Notes: generated from the letters alone by a model not told the origin. A stretch of 64,000 nt of DNA from Sphingomonas desiccabilis (GCF_004135605.1 NZ_SDPT01000002.1:806001-870000), one strand, 5' to 3'; shown: positions 10,786-20,873, counted from the first letter of the stretch. Program-made: numbers and translations.

Positions 10786-12045
10786 ATGGCGAAGGTAGCA
10801 CCGGAAGGATTGATCACCGCACTCGACATCGGATCGTCGAAGGTGTCGGCGCTGATCGCGCAAAAGGGGGACGGCGGCGAGCTGGTGGTGCTGGGCACCG
10901 GCCAGCGCGAGAGCCGCGGCGTCAAGCGCGGCTATATCGCCGACATGAAGGCGACCGAGACCGCGGTGCGCGAGGCGGTGGAGCAGGCGGAACGCATCGC
11001 CGGGCTCAACATCGAGGACGTGTGGGTCAGCTTTTCGGCCGGCGGACTGCTATCGGACATCGTCAAGCTGGAGGTCGACCTGGGCGGCCACCGCGTCGAG
11101 CAGTCGGACGTGGACGCGCTGCTGAAGGCGGGCCGCAACGCCATCGACCCCGGTGCGCTGATGGTCATGCACGCCCAACCGATGCGCTATTCGCTCGACG
11201 GCCTCGGCGGCGTCCGCGACCCGATGGGGCTCCATGCCGATCGCCTGGGCGTGGAAATTCACGTTGTCGCGACCGAAGGTTCGCCGGTCCGCAACCTCGA
11301 TCTCTGCGTCCGCTCGGCGCACCTGGAGGTGAAGTCGATCATCGCCGCGCCCGTGGCGACCGGCCTTGCGTGCCTGTCGGAGGAGGAGCGCGAACTCGGT
11401 GTCGCCCTGGTCGAGATCGGCGCGGGCGTCACCAACGTCTCGGTGTTCGCGAACGGCGTGCTCACCGGCCTCGCCTCGATCGCGATGGGAGCGGCCGACA
11501 TCACCGACGACGTCGCCTCCGCGTTCGGCACCGGCCGCAGCCAGGCCGAGCGGCTGAAGTGCTTCTATGGCTCCGCCAACATGAGCCCGCGCGACAACCA
11601 CGACATGATCGACGTGGCGCCGGTCCGCCCCGACGAGGATGCCGAGGGCACACGCATCACCCGGGCCCAGCTGATTGCGGTGATCCGCCAGCGGCTCGAC
11701 CGGCTGATGGCGGAGATCCAGAAGGAGCTGCGCAAGCTCCACTTCGACGATCCGGTCGGGCGCCAGGTGGTGCTCACCGGCGGCGGCGCGGAGCTGAAGG
11801 GCATCGCCGACTATGCGCAGCAGGCGCTCGGCCGCACGGTCCGGGTCGGGCGTGCGCGTGGGCTGACCGCGTTGCCGGAGGCGCATTCGGGCCCCGGCTT
11901 CGCCACGCTCGCAGGGCTGGCGATGTTCGCGGCGTCCGATCCGGTCGATCTGAGGGCGATTCAGCCGACCCATCAGGTGGTCACGCGGCCCAGCCCGATG
12001 GCGATGCTGCAGCGCCTGATGGCCGCCTTTCGGACCAACTACTGA
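10786..12045 (+). CDS. ftsA: FtsA, actin-like FtsZ membrane tether
   Basis: FtsA is an actin-fold ATPase that anchors FtsZ filaments to the membrane. The 419-residue protein starts TALDIGSSKVSALIA (phosphate-1 loop), contains the 1C subdomain region with VEQSDVDALL, and the phosphate-2 and adenosine loops VEIGAGVTNVSVF and VLTGGGAELKGI. The last 15 residues (MLQRLMAAFRTNY) form the amphipathic membrane-targeting helix. It follows ftsQ after 10 bases. The following 112-base gap before ftsZ is the largest in the cluster and probably contains a promoter. Confidence 0.96.
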   Translation: MAKVAPEGLITALDIGSSKVSALIAQKGDGGELVVLGTGQRESRGVKRGYIADMKATETAVREAVEQAERIAGLNIEDVWVSFSAGGLLSDIVKLEVDLGGHRVEQSDVDALLKAGRNAIDPGALMVMHAQPMRYSLDGLGGVRDPMGLHADRLGVEIHVVATEGSPVRNLDLCVRSAHLEVKSIIAAPVATGLACLSEEERELGVALVEIGAGVTNVSVFANGVLTGLASIAMGAADITDDVASAFGTGRSQAERLKCFYGSANMSPRDNHDMIDVAPVRPDEDAEGTRITRAQLIAVIRQRLDRLMAEIQKELRKLHFDDPVGRQVVLTGGGAELKGIADYAQQALGRTVRVGRARGLTALPEAHSGPGFATLAGLAMFAASDPVDLRAIQPTHQVVTRPSPMAMLQRLMAAFRTNY

Positions 12046-12157
12046 AGATTCGCTACGGATGGTGGCAAACGGGGCTAGAGTCCCCCAAGCCGTTGGTGCA
12101 GAAGAAACTAGTTAGGCGGTTGCTGGCCAGCGGCCGGCCCGCTTCGGGAGATCAGGA
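12046..12157 (+). promoter_or_regulatory. ftsA–ftsZ gap with two GANTC sites and a hairpin
   Basis: This 112-base gap is much longer than other dcw junctions. It contains two GANTC sequences, GATTC at 12047–12051 and GAGTC at 12078–12082, the CcrM methylation sequence that GcrA reads in alphaproteobacteria. The second lies in the loop of a GGGG…CCCC inverted repeat (12071–12085). A GGGAGA ribosome-binding site sits just before the ftsZ ATG. I do not see a clear −35/−10 pair. In Caulobacter ftsZ transcription depends on CcrM/GcrA, so a similar control is plausible here; that is inference. Confidence 0.45.
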
Positions 12158-13654
12158 ATGAGCATCGAATTTCTTCCGCCGGACCTCGACGATCTGACGC
12201 CGCGCATTTCGGTGATCGGCGTCGGCGGGGCGGGCGGCAACGCCATCGCGAACATGATCCGCGCCGACGTGCAGGGCGTGGAGTTCCTGGTCGCCAATAC
12301 CGACGCGCAGGCGTTGAAGCAGTCGGAAGCGCCGCAACGCATCCAGCTGGGCGTCAAGATCACGCAGGGCCTGGGCGCCGGCAGCCGGCCCGAGATCGGC
12401 CGTGCCGCGGCTGAGGAAACCATCGAGCAGGTGCAGGAAGCGCTGCAGGGCGCGCACATGTGCTTCATCGCCGCCGGCATGGGCGGCGGCACCGGCACCG
12501 GTGCAGCGCCGGTGATCGCCAAGGCGGCGCGCGAGATGGGCATCCTGACCGTCGGCGTCGTGACCAAGCCCTTCTCGTTCGAAGGCAAGAAGCGCGCCCG
12601 CTCGGCCGACGCCGGGATCGAGGAGCTTCAGAAGTACGTCGACACGCTGATCGTCATCCCGAACCAGAACCTGTTCCTGATCGCCAACGCCAACACGACG
12701 TTCAAGCAGGCGTTCGAAATGGCGGACGAGGTGCTGCAGCAGGGCGTGCGCGGCATCACCGACCTGATGGTCATGCCCGGCCTCATCAACCTCGACTTCG
12801 CCGACGTCCGCTCGGTGATGCAGGAGATGGGCAAGGCGATGATGGGCACCGGCGAGGCCGAGGGCGACAGCCGCGCCATCGAGGCCGCGCAGAAGGCGAT
12901 CGCCAACCCGCTGCTTGACGGCGTGTCGCTGAACGGCGCCAAGGGCGTGATCGTCTCGATCACCGGCGGCGACGACATGCGCCTGCTCGAGGTCGACGAG
13001 GCGGCGAACCACATCCGCGAGCTGGTGGACGACGACGCCAACATCATCTGGGGTTCGGCGTTCAACCCGGAGCTGGAAGGCAAGATCCGCGTGTCGGTGG
13101 TCGCCACCGGCATAGAGGCAAGCTCGCCCGCGCAGCAGGCAGCGGCTGCAGTCGCTGCCGAGCCGGCGCGCACCTCCTTCTCCTTCGGCGGCAGCCGTCG
13201 TCCCGCTCCGGCAAGCGAGCCGCAGGCCGTCGAGGCTCCGGTCCAGCCGGCACCGCAGCCCGCGCCGGTACCGCAGGCGGCAGCACCCCAGGCCCAGCCG
13301 GTCGCCGCTCCGCAGCCGGTCCAGGCAGCCCAGCCCGCGCCGCAGCCGCCGGTCGAGGATGACGAGCTGGTGCTCGGCGCGGACACCATGGTCCCGCAGC
13401 AGGCAGCCGCGCCGGCCCCGGCACCCAAGCCGTCGGCAGACGAGCCGCGTCCCGGTTTCGAGGCGCGCCGTCGCTGGCTGACCCCGGGCACCGAGGCGCC
13501 GGCCGGTGAGGAGCAGGGAAGCGGCCGCAGCCGTCCGGGCGGTACGCTGTTCGAGCGGATGGCGAACGCCGGCCGCGCACCGGCGCGCGGGGAGGAGACG
13601 GCCAAGGAGCCGCTCGACATCCCGCGCTTCCTGCACCGCCAGAACAACCAATAA
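12158..13654 (+). CDS. ftsZ: FtsZ, tubulin-like cell division GTPase
   Basis: FtsZ polymerises into the Z ring. The 498-residue protein has the GTP-binding core with [12 protein letters not shown] near residue 24, the tubulin signature [14 protein letters not shown] near residue 107 and [11 protein letters not shown] (T7 loop) near 208. The core ends near residue 318. A 160-residue linker rich in Pro, Ala and Gln follows, then the conserved C-terminal peptide [13 protein letters not shown], which binds FtsA. The long linker is usual for alphaproteobacteria. It is the last gene of the dcw cluster; a hairpin follows at once. Confidence 0.97.
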   Translation: MSIEFLPPDLDDLTPRISVIGVGGAGGNAIANMIRADVQGVEFLVANTDAQALKQSEAPQRIQLGVKITQGLGAGSRPEIGRAAAEETIEQVQEALQGAHMCFIAAGMGGGTGTGAAPVIAKAAREMGILTVGVVTKPFSFEGKKRARSADAGIEELQKYVDTLIVIPNQNLFLIANANTTFKQAFEMADEVLQQGVRGITDLMVMPGLINLDFADVRSVMQEMGKAMMGTGEAEGDSRAIEAAQKAIANPLLDGVSLNGAKGVIVSITGGDDMRLLEVDEAANHIRELVDDDANIIWGSAFNPELEGKIRVSVVATGIEASSPAQQAAAAVAAEPARTSFSFGGSRRPAPASEPQAVEAPVQPAPQPAPVPQAAAPQAQPVAAPQPVQAAQPAPQPPVEDDELVLGADTMVPQQAAAPAPAPKPSADEPRPGFEARRRWLTPGTEAPAGEEQGSGRSRPGGTLFERMANAGRAPARGEETAKEPLDIPRFLHRQNNQ

Positions 13655-13661
13655 GGCTGGT

Positions 13662-13690
13662 GGCCGGGCGCCTCCCTGGGGCGCCCGGCC
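13662..13690 (+). terminator. Hairpin closing the dcw cluster
   Basis: An 11-base perfect stem (GGCCGGGCGCC pairing with GGCGCCCGGCC) encloses a 7-base loop, beginning 8 bases after the ftsZ stop. No clear T run follows, so it is either a weak intrinsic terminator or a 3'-end stabilising structure. Confidence 0.6.
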
Positions 13691-13781
13691 ATCCCTCCGG
13701 ACGCAGTTCGTCCCCTGAGGGTATCGTCTGGTCGCCCGGTGCGCGGGGCGCAGCTTTCCGTATTCCGCCTCCGCTCTTAAG

Positions 13782-15764
13782 ATGGCTGCACCCATGAACC
13801 GTTTCCCGACCACCGGTCGCGGGGCGTTGCTGCCAACGCTGCTCGCCGCCTCCTGCCTCGCCCTGGCGCAGGCGAGCCTTCAACCCGCATGGGGCCAGGC
13901 GATCGTCCAGCAGCCGACCCCGAACGCGGACCGCCTGTCCGAACAGATGCGGATCCTGGCAACCAGCCCGACCGACCTCAACGCCCTGATCGAGGCGGGC
14001 CGGCTGAGCACCCGCCTCGGCGACCCGGAGGCCTCGGTGCAGTTCTTCGCCCGCGCCGAGAAGGTGGCGCCCGGCGATCCGCGCGTGCTCGCAGGACGCG
14101 CCTCCGCGCTGCTGTCGATGGAGCGACCGGGAGAGGCGATGCGCCTCTTCGCCGCGGCCGAACGCGCGGGCCTCGCGGCGCGCTATTTCGCGGCCGACCG
14201 CGGGCTCGCCTTCGACCTGCTCGGCTATCCCACCAATGCGCAGCGCGACTACCGGCTCGCGCTTTCGGCCGAGCAGGATGACGAGATCGTCCGCCGCCTC
14301 GCGCTGTCGCTCGGCATCACCGGCGACGTGCGCGCCGCCAACCAGCTGCTCGACCCGCTGCTCCGCCAGAGCGACCGTGCGGCGTGGCGCGTCCACGCCT
14401 GCGTCCTTGCCATGCAGGGCGATGCGGCCGGTGCCGACCGGATCGCCGCCACCATGCTCCCGGGCTTCGGCACCCAGCTCGCGCCCTTCTTCCGCCGCCT
14501 GCCGTCGCTTTCGCCCGCCGATCGCGCCTTTGCCGTGCACTTCGGTCGCCTGGGAACCACGCCCGCCCGCATCGCCGACGCTCGGCTCGCGCCCCCGATC
14601 GTGCCGGCACCGCGTGCCGAGGCGCCGGTCGCCGTCGCGGCGGCGGCCACGCCGGTGCAGCCGGTGCAGACGGCCACGCGCCCCCGCAAGCTCTCCGGGC
14701 GGGAGCGCCGCGCCGCCGCGGCCGCCGCCCGCCGCGAGACCGAGGCCCGCCAGCGCGAGGCCGAGCTCGCCGCGGCCCGCAAGGCGGAGGCGGATCGCGT
14801 CGCCGAGGCGGCGCGCGTGGCCGAAGCCGCCCGTGCCGCTGAAGCCGCCCGCCTCGCCCAGGTCGCGCGCGCGGCCGAGGCGGCCCGCACCGCGGCCGCT
14901 GCAGAAGCCGCGCGCCGGGCAGAAGCCGAACGCGTCGCCCAGGCGCAGCGTGCCGCAGAGGCTGCCCGGCTCGCCGAGGCACAGCGCCTGGCGGAGGCCG
15001 CGCGCCTCGCCGATGCGCAGCGGGCTGCTGCCGCCGCCGCCGCCCGGGAAGCGCGCGACGCCGCGGCCGCCGCGCCGGTGCAGCTTGCCTCCGCCCCCCA
15101 GCCGCCGGCGCCCGCGCGCAGCGATGCCGCCGCCGCTGCCACCGACACCACGCTTGCGACCATTATCCGCAACCTCACGATCCCGGCGACCGAGCTGGGT
15201 GTCGCGCCGCTGCCCTCCGCCGCGCCCGCCCCCGCACCGGTGACGCCTGCGGCGACGGTCCCCGTTGCGCCCCCGGTTCGTGTCGAGCCCGCCCGGCCCG
15301 AGCCCAAGCCGACGCCTGCTAAGGCTGCCGCGGCGCGCGAGCCCGAAAAGCCTGCCGCCAAGGAGCCGACAGCCAAGGTCAAGGAAGCCGCCGCAAAGCC
15401 CGGCAGCGCCAAGACGGCGGCAAAGGACGATCCCAAGGCGGCGACCGCGAAGGCCAAGACGAAGGCGCCGGCCAAGCCCGATCCCGCCAAGCGCGATCCC
15501 GCGCGCGCCTGGGTGCAGGTTGCGGGCGGCGCCAACAAGGCAGACCTGCCGAAGGCGTATCGCGCGCTGGGCGCCAAGGCGGCGGCGCTCAAGGGCCGGC
15601 AGGCGTGGACCACGCCGCTGCGTGCCACCAATCGGCTGCTGGTGGGGCCGTTCAAGACCGACGACGAGGCGCAGGCTTTCGTCAACACGCTCGCCAAGCA
15701 GGGCCTTTCCGCCTTTGCCTGGACCAGCGAACCCGGACAGAAGATCGAGCAGCTTCCCAAGTGA
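13782..15764 (+). CDS. Secreted TPR/SPOR-domain protein
   Basis: The 660-residue product has an N-terminal signal peptide (hydrophobic stretch about residues 14–32, likely cleaved near AWG-QA), a TPR-like helical region (about 45–230), a very Ala/Glu/Arg-rich coiled coil of A-R-x-A-E-A-A-R repeats (about 310–430), a long Pro/Ala/Lys linker, and a C-terminal SPOR domain starting near residue 572 ([10 protein letters not shown] … [16 protein letters not shown]). SPOR domains bind glycan strands stripped of stem peptides at the septum, so a periplasmic role near the division site is likely. ATG codons at 13782 and 13794 are both possible starts; neither has a strong ribosome-binding site. It overlaps the next gene by four bases. 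Confidence 0.8.
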   Translation: MAAPMNRFPTTGRGALLPTLLAASCLALAQASLQPAWGQAIVQQPTPNADRLSEQMRILATSPTDLNALIEAGRLSTRLGDPEASVQFFARAEKVAPGDPRVLAGRASALLSMERPGEAMRLFAAAERAGLAARYFAADRGLAFDLLGYPTNAQRDYRLALSAEQDDEIVRRLALSLGITGDVRAANQLLDPLLRQSDRAAWRVHACVLAMQGDAAGADRIAATMLPGFGTQLAPFFRRLPSLSPADRAFAVHFGRLGTTPARIADARLAPPIVPAPRAEAPVAVAAAATPVQPVQTATRPRKLSGRERRAAAAAARRETEARQREAELAAARKAEADRVAEAARVAEAARAAEAARLAQVARAAEAARTAAAAEAARRAEAERVAQAQRAAEAARLAEAQRLAEAARLADAQRAAAAAAAREARDAAAAAPVQLASAPQPPAPARSDAAAAATDTTLATIIRNLTIPATELGVAPLPSAAPAPAPVTPAATVPVAPPVRVEPARPEPKPTPAKAAAAREPEKPAAKEPTAKVKEAAAKPGSAKTAAKDDPKAATAKAKTKAPAKPDPAKRDPARAWVQVAGGANKADLPKAYRALGAKAAALKGRQAWTTPLRATNRLLVGPFKTDDEAQAFVNTLAKQGLSAFAWTSEPGQKIEQLPK

Positions 15765-16930
15765 CCAGACAACAGGCGCCCTGGGCGGCGGACCCTCGGG
15801 CGCACGGCGGACGCCTGCACGACGAGGGCAACGAGACGGCGCGCGGCCCCCGCGACGCGTTCCAGCGCGATCGCGATCGCATCATCCACTCGATCAGCTT
15901 CCGGCGCCTGCGCCACAAGACGCAGGTGTTCATGGCGCCGGACGGCGACCATTTCCGCGTCCGTCTGACCCACAGCCTCGAGGTCGCGCAGATCGGCCGC
16001 GCGATCGCCCGCGCACTGGGGCTGAACGAGGATCTGACCGAGGCGCTGTGCCTGGCGCACGACATCGGCCACCCGCCGTTCGGCCATGCCGGCGAGGATG
16101 CGCTCAAGGACGCGCTGATGGGCGCCGGCGGCTTCGACCACAACGGCCACACGCTGCGCACCCTGACATTGCTCGACAGCCCCTATCCGCGCTGGCGGGG
16201 GCTCAACCTCACCTGGGACACGCTGGAGGGGCTCGCCAAGCACAACGGGCCGGTCCGCCGCCCCGGCTGGGCGCTGGCCGAGGCCGACGCCGCCTTTCCC
16301 CTGCGCATGGGCGAATGGTCGTCGCTGGAGGCGCAGGTCGCAGCCCTCGCCGACGACATCGCCTACGACAACCACGACATTGACGACGGCCTGCGTGCGG
16401 GGCTGCTGACCTTTGATCAGATGCTGGCGGTGGGGATCGTCGCCGAGCGCTGGGACGAGGTGCGCGCGCAATTCCCCGACGACCCGCCCGATCGGCTGGT
16501 GGGCGAGCTGATCCGCGCGCAGATCGGTGCCATGGTCAACGATCTGATCGCCGAGACGCGCCGCCGCATTGCCGACAGCGGCGTGCAGAGCGTCGCGGAC
16601 GTGCGCGCCTGCGGCCGCTGCCTCGTAGGCTTCTCGGACAAGGTCCGCGAGCAGGAGCGCACGCTCAAGCGCTTCATGTACGCCAACCTCTACCACCACC
16701 CCTCGCAGCTTGCGGCCGCGGATGCGGCGCGCACGGTGGTGACGGGTCTGTTCGCCGCCTATCGGGACGACCCGGCGTTGTTGCCCGACGGCTGGGGCAC
16801 CGATCTTCCCGCGGACGAGCCCGGCCGCAGCCGCCACATCGCCGACTTCATCGCCGGCATGACCGACCGCTTCGCCATCGCGCGTTATCGCGAGCTGGTG
16901 GGGGATCTGAGCTTGCCGGAAGGGTTCTAG
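15761..16930 (+). CDS. dgt: dGTPase-like HD-domain triphosphohydrolase
   Basis: The 389-residue protein belongs to the deoxyguanosinetriphosphate triphosphohydrolase family, which cleaves dNTPs to deoxynucleosides and tripolyphosphate. The N terminus has the family motif [21 protein letters not shown]; the HD-domain metal ligands are H71 (LTHSLEVAQ), H100-D101 ([16 protein letters not shown]) and the later [14 protein letters not shown]. The length and motif set match the short type 2 subfamily common in alphaproteobacteria. I chose the GTG at 15761 because it overlaps the upstream stop (GTGA) and keeps the N terminus short. Substrate range cannot be told from sequence. Confidence 0.9.
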   Translation: MTRQQAPWAADPRAHGGRLHDEGNETARGPRDAFQRDRDRIIHSISFRRLRHKTQVFMAPDGDHFRVRLTHSLEVAQIGRAIARALGLNEDLTEALCLAHDIGHPPFGHAGEDALKDALMGAGGFDHNGHTLRTLTLLDSPYPRWRGLNLTWDTLEGLAKHNGPVRRPGWALAEADAAFPLRMGEWSSLEAQVAALADDIAYDNHDIDDGLRAGLLTFDQMLAVGIVAERWDEVRAQFPDDPPDRLVGELIRAQIGAMVNDLIAETRRRIADSGVQSVADVRACGRCLVGFSDKVREQERTLKRFMYANLYHHPSQLAAADAARTVVTGLFAAYRDDPALLPDGWGTDLPADEPGRSRHIADFIAGMTDRFAIARYRELVGDLSLPEGF

Positions 16931-16950
16931 GGAGGGCCGCAGCTTAGCGT

Positions 16951-17040
16951 CGTATTCCCGCGCAGGCGGGAACCCAGGGCCAAGCAGGATACCGGCCGTT
17001 GCGCCCGATACCGTGGGCTCCCGCCTGCGCGGGAGCACGG
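16951..17040. repeat. Intergenic palindromic repeat, family A copy 1
   Basis: Two arms of about 29 bases (16951–16979 and 17011–17040) form an imperfect inverted repeat around CCCGCGCAGGCGGG / CCCGCCTGCGCGGG, each arm itself nearly palindromic, with a spacer of about 31 bases. A related element lies at 24061–24153. It resembles a REP/BIME-type dispersed repeat. It fills most of the dgt–argS gap. Confidence 0.75.
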
Positions 17041-17156
17041 CGATGGCACCTGCGCAGCACCGCCCAGGCCCTTCATGCCACTTTCGTGCGGATGATGGTT
17101 CAAGCGGATCGAAAACTGCTCTAGAGCCGCGCCTGATTTTCACCACCGGAACGCCC

Positions 17157-18881
17157 ATGACGCTGTACGCACGCTTTGCCGCCCATCTCGATGCCGCCCT
17201 CGATGCGCTGGTCGCGTCGGGCGACCTGCCCGAGGGGCTGGAACGACGCGCCGTCACGGTGGAGCCGCCCCGCGACGCGAGCCACGGCAATCTGTCGACC
17301 AACGCCGCGATGGTGCTGGCCAAGCCCGCGCGCACCAATCCGCGCGCGCTCGCCGAAAAGATCGCCGCCGAGCTCGGCAAGCTCGATGCCGTTGCCGAAG
17401 TCTCGGTGGCGGGCCCGGGCTTCATTAACCTGACGCTGACCGACGACACCTGGCGCGACGAGCTGCGCGGCATCATCCAGGCGGGCGGCGACTATGGCCG
17501 CTCGACGATGGGGGCGGGGACCACCGTCAACATCGAATATGTCTCGGCCAATCCCACCGGCCCGATGCACATGGGCCATTGCCGCGGCGCGGTGGTGGGC
17601 GACGCGCTCGCCAGCCTGCTCGAGTTCGTCGGGCACAAGGTGATCCGCGAATATTACGTCAACGACGCCGGCGGCCAGGTCGACGTGCTCGCCCGCTCGG
17701 CGCACCTGCGCTACCGCGAGGCGCTCGGCGAGACGATCGAGATCCCCGAGGGGCTCTACCCGGGCGACTATCTCAAGCCGATCGGCGAGAAGCTCGCAGC
17801 CGAGCACGGCGCCCGCTTCGTCGACGCGCCTGAAGGCGAGTGGCTCGCGATGTTCCGCCGCGAAGCCGTCGCCGCCATGCTGGTCATGATCAAGGACGAT
17901 CTGGCGCTGCTCGGCATCCACCACGACCTGTTCTCGTCGGAAGCCGAGCTCCAGGCGGCCGGCAAGCCCGAGGCGGCCGAGGCGTGGCTGCGCGAGCGCG
18001 GCCTCGTCTACGACGGCGTGCTGGAAGCGCCCAAGGGCGAGACGCCCGAGGACTGGGAGCCGGTCGAGCTGCCGCTGTTCCGCTCGACCCAGTTCGGCGA
18101 CGACCAGGATCGCCCGATCAAGAAGTCCAACGGCCAGTGGACCTATTTCGGCGCCGACCTCGCCTATCATTTCCAGAAGGCGCAGACCGCCGACCAGCTG
18201 ATCGACATCTGGGGCGCCGACCACGCCGGCACCGTCAAGCGCATCGTCGCCGCGGTCCAGGCGCTGACCGAGGGCAAGACCCGCTTCGACGTGAAGCTCG
18301 TGCAGATGGTGCGCCTGCTGCGCGCGGGCGAGCCGGTGAAGATGTCCAAGCGCGCCGGCAACTTCGTGACGCTCGCAGACGTGGTGAAGGAAGTCGGCAA
18401 GGACGTCGTCCGCTTCACCATGCTGACCCGCAAGGCCGATGCCCAGATGGACTTCGACTTCGCCAAGGTTGTGGAGGCGTCGAAGGACAATCCGGTCTTC
18501 TACGTCCAGTACGCCCATGCGCGAGTCGCCTCGCTGCACCGGCGCGCGCGGGAGGCGGGGATCGAGTGCGACACTGTCGACCTGTCCCGGCTTGACACGA
18601 CGGAGCTGCGTTTGGTGCAGCGTGCCGCCCAGTTCCCGCGCGTCGCGGAAGCCGCGGCGACGGCGCGCGAGCCGCATCGCATCGCCTTCTACCTCTATGA
18701 TCTGGCGGCCGAATTCCACGCGGCCTGGAACATGGGCAACGACGATCCGTCGCGCCGCACGCTCCAGCCCGACGATCCGGCGCTCACCTGCGCGCGGCTT
18801 TTCCTCGCCGACGCAATCGGGCAGATCATCCGCAACGGGCTCGCCGTGATGGGCGTCGAGGCCGTCGAGGAGATGCATTGA
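17157..18881 (+). CDS. argS: Arginyl-tRNA synthetase
   Basis: This 574-residue class I synthetase charges tRNA-Arg. It has the N-terminal additional domain typical of ArgRS (first ~115 residues), the HIGH-type signature ANPTGPMHMGHCRGA near residue 130 with HMGH, the ADHAGTVKRI region near 360, and a KMSKRAGNFV motif near 396 (many ArgRS lack a canonical KMSKS, but this form occurs in alphaproteobacteria). The C-terminal anticodon-binding helical domain ends in VMGVEAVEEM. The ATG at 17157 gives the normal MTLYARFAAHLDAAL start; the longer frame upstream runs through the repeat element. It overlaps the next gene by one base. Confidence 0.96.
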   Translation: MTLYARFAAHLDAALDALVASGDLPEGLERRAVTVEPPRDASHGNLSTNAAMVLAKPARTNPRALAEKIAAELGKLDAVAEVSVAGPGFINLTLTDDTWRDELRGIIQAGGDYGRSTMGAGTTVNIEYVSANPTGPMHMGHCRGAVVGDALASLLEFVGHKVIREYYVNDAGGQVDVLARSAHLRYREALGETIEIPEGLYPGDYLKPIGEKLAAEHGARFVDAPEGEWLAMFRREAVAAMLVMIKDDLALLGIHHDLFSSEAELQAAGKPEAAEAWLRERGLVYDGVLEAPKGETPEDWEPVELPLFRSTQFGDDQDRPIKKSNGQWTYFGADLAYHFQKAQTADQLIDIWGADHAGTVKRIVAAVQALTEGKTRFDVKLVQMVRLLRAGEPVKMSKRAGNFVTLADVVKEVGKDVVRFTMLTRKADAQMDFDFAKVVEASKDNPVFYVQYAHARVASLHRRAREAGIECDTVDLSRLDTTELRLVQRAAQFPRVAEAAATAREPHRIAFYLYDLAAEFHAAWNMGNDDPSRRTLQPDDPALTCARLFLADAIGQIIRNGLAVMGVEAVEEMH

Positions 18882-19627
18882 TGGCCGAACGGCTGGCGAC
18901 GGGCATGCACGCACGCGACGAGGATCGCCTGCCGTGGCTTGAGAGCGTCGAGCCCCCGCCCGAGGCGACCGCCTCGCTGTGGCGGGTGCTGCTGCTCGTC
19001 CTGGTCGGCCTCGCCGTACTCGGCGGCGTCGTCTGGGCGGCGCTCAACTTCGGCGCGAACGTGACGGGCGGCGGCGGCAACGGCGCGATCATCACCGCTG
19101 AAAAGGGCCCGTACAAGGTGAAGCCCGACCAGCCCGGCGGCATGGAAGTGGAAGGCACCGGCGACACTGTCTTCGCCACCAGCGAAGGCCGGGACGCGGG
19201 CGCCGCAACGGTCGACCTGAGCAAGGTGCCCGAGGCGCCGGTCCTGGGCCAGGCGGCACCGGCACCAGCGCCCGCCGCGACCGTGTCCGAGGGTGCGCCC
19301 AAGGTGGTGGCAGCCGTTCCGGCCTCGGCCGGCCAGCTCCAGGCCCGGGCCCCCGCCCGCCAGGCGGCAGCGGCCCCGGTCCGCACGGCATCCGGCTCGG
19401 TGGTCCAGCTCGGCTCCTTCCCCCAGGCGAGCGTCGCCAACAGCAGCTGGCAGCGGCTCACCAAGCGCTTCGGCTATCTCGCCCCGCTCACCCCCTCGAT
19501 CGAACAGGCCGAGGTGAACGGCAAGACCGTCTACCGGCTGCGCGTCGACGCGGGCGACGCTCCCAAGGCCGGCGAACTGTGCGGCAAGCTCAAGCTCGCC
19601 GGCGAAGGCTGCTACATCGCCCGTTGA
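18881..19627 (+). CDS. Membrane-anchored SPOR-domain protein
   Basis: This is a 248-residue bitopic protein: a short charged cytoplasmic N terminus, one transmembrane helix (about residues 34–56, WRVLLLVLVGLAVLGGVVW), a periplasmic linker rich in Ala, Pro and Val, and a C-terminal SPOR domain from about residue 172 (GSVVQLGSFPQASVANSSW … YRLRVDAGD), with two Cys residues at the very end. It resembles the FtsN-like SPOR protein encoded between argS and nagZ in many alphaproteobacteria. Binding to denuded septal glycan is expected; whether it is the functional FtsN here is unproven. The ATG at 18881 overlaps the argS stop. Confidence 0.82.
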   Translation: MAERLATGMHARDEDRLPWLESVEPPPEATASLWRVLLLVLVGLAVLGGVVWAALNFGANVTGGGGNGAIITAEKGPYKVKPDQPGGMEVEGTGDTVFATSEGRDAGAATVDLSKVPEAPVLGQAAPAPAPAATVSEGAPKVVAAVPASAGQLQARAPARQAAAAPVRTASGSVVQLGSFPQASVANSSWQRLTKRFGYLAPLTPSIEQAEVNGKTVYRLRVDAGDAPKAGELCGKLKLAGEGCYIAR

Positions 19628-19657
19628 CCCGGGTCACGCGCGACAGTCTGCCTTCCT

Positions 19658-19747
19658 CGTCATGCTGACGAAGGTCCGCATCCAGACGCGCTGCGCTTGC
19701 GACTCCAGGCGTAGCGGCGATGGATCCTGATTTTCGTCAGGATGGCG
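19658..19747. repeat. Intergenic palindromic repeat, family C copy 1
   Basis: The arms CGTCATGCTGACGAAGGTCC…(19658–19684) and …TTTTCGTCAGGATGGCG (19721–19747) form an imperfect inverted repeat of about 27 bases. The same arms and the same arm separation recur at 60647–60736 between adk and rpsM. It fills the gap between the SPOR gene and nagZ. Confidence 0.75.
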
Positions 19748-19844
19748 AGAGGAGAAGTTGGTGTGACTTTCGCACCCGGCGCCTCGGCGGCTGCGCGCAC
19801 TTCCCCCTGTTCTCTTCGCGGCCCCGAGCCGCTAGGCAGCGGCC

Positions 19845-20852
19845 ATGAAGCCCGTGATCTTCGGCCTGTCCGGCCCCGCCCTCACCGACGACGAAGCCGC
19901 CTTCTTCCGTGAGGCCGAGCCGGCCGGCTTCATCCTGTTCGGCCGCAACGTCGTCGATCGCCCGCAGCTGCGCGCGCTGACGGATTCGTTGCGGACGCTC
20001 ACCCGCCGCGACGACCTGCCGATCCTGATCGACCAGGAGGGCGGGGCGGTATCCCGCATGAAGCCGCCCGAGTGGCCGGCATTTCCCGCCGGCGCCGCCT
20101 TCGCACGGCTGTGGGACGTGGCGCCTGCCTCCGCGATCGAAGCGGCGCGCGCCAATGCCGAGGCGATCGGCCATACGCTTGCCGAGGTCGGCATCACCGT
20201 CGATTGCCTGCCGCTGCTCGACGTGCGCCAGCCCGACACCACCGCCGCCGTCGCCGAGCGCACCTATGGCGCCGATCCGCTGCAAGTGGCGGCGATCGGC
20301 CGCGCGGTGCTCGACGGCCTCGCCCGCGCCGGCGTGGTCGGCATCGTCAAGCACATGCCCGGCCACGGCCGCGCGGTGGTCGACAGCCACCTCGAGCTGC
20401 CGGTCGTCGATGCCGATGCCGCGGCACTCGATCGCGACATCGCACCGTTCCGCACGCTCGCGGGCGCGCCGATGGGGATGACCGCGCACGTCGTCTACCG
20501 CGCCTGGGACGCCGAACGCCCGGGCACCCTGTCGCCGACCGTGATCGGTGAGGTGATCCGTGGCCGCATCGGCTTCGACGGGCTGCTGATGACCGACGAC
20601 ATCGACATGAAGGCGCTGTCCGGCACCGCCGGCGAGAAGGCGGCGGCAGCGATCGAGGCCGGCTGCGACCTGGTGCTCGACTGCTGGGCGCGGATGGACG
20701 AGATGGTGGAGATCGCCGGGCGACTGGGAGAGATCGCGCCCGAAAGCCGCGCGAGACTGGACCGCGCCATGGCGAGCGTTACCCGCCCTGCCGAGGCGGC
20801 CGACATCGCTCCCCTGTTGGAAAAGCGCGACGCTCTCCTGGCCCTCGCCTGA
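19845..20852 (+). CDS. nagZ: NagZ, beta-N-acetylhexosaminidase (GH3)
   Basis: NagZ removes GlcNAc from GlcNAc-1,6-anhydroMurNAc peptides during peptidoglycan recycling in the cytoplasm. The 335-residue single-domain GH3 protein has PAGFILFGRNV, DQEGGAVSRM, the diagnostic loop KHMPGHGRAVVDSHLELP (KHxPGHG, holding the acid/base His) and MTDDIDMKALSG with the nucleophile Asp. There is no signal peptide, as expected. It precedes scpAB and tatABC, an order common in alphaproteobacteria. Products of this pathway can control AmpC-type beta-lactamases elsewhere, but no ampR-like gene is visible here. Confidence 0.93.
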   Translation: MKPVIFGLSGPALTDDEAAFFREAEPAGFILFGRNVVDRPQLRALTDSLRTLTRRDDLPILIDQEGGAVSRMKPPEWPAFPAGAAFARLWDVAPASAIEAARANAEAIGHTLAEVGITVDCLPLLDVRQPDTTAAVAERTYGADPLQVAAIGRAVLDGLARAGVVGIVKHMPGHGRAVVDSHLELPVVDADAAALDRDIAPFRTLAGAPMGMTAHVVYRAWDAERPGTLSPTVIGEVIRGRIGFDGLLMTDDIDMKALSGTAGEKAAAAIEAGCDLVLDCWARMDEMVEIAGRLGEIAPESRARLDRAMASVTRPAEAADIAPLLEKRDALLALA

Positions 20853-20873
20853 CGCAGACCCGCAGCTCCTTCG

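Noticed and set aside
14249..17476. A 1075-codon open frame on the minus strand across the TPR/SPOR and dgt genes
   Set aside because: It is the antisense of well-supported genes, rich in Ala/Arg/Ser as expected from a shadow frame in GC-rich DNA, and has no domain or ribosome-binding site.
18878..18880. TTG at 18878 as the start of the second SPOR gene
   Set aside because: The ATG immediately after it, overlapping the argS stop, is the more likely start.
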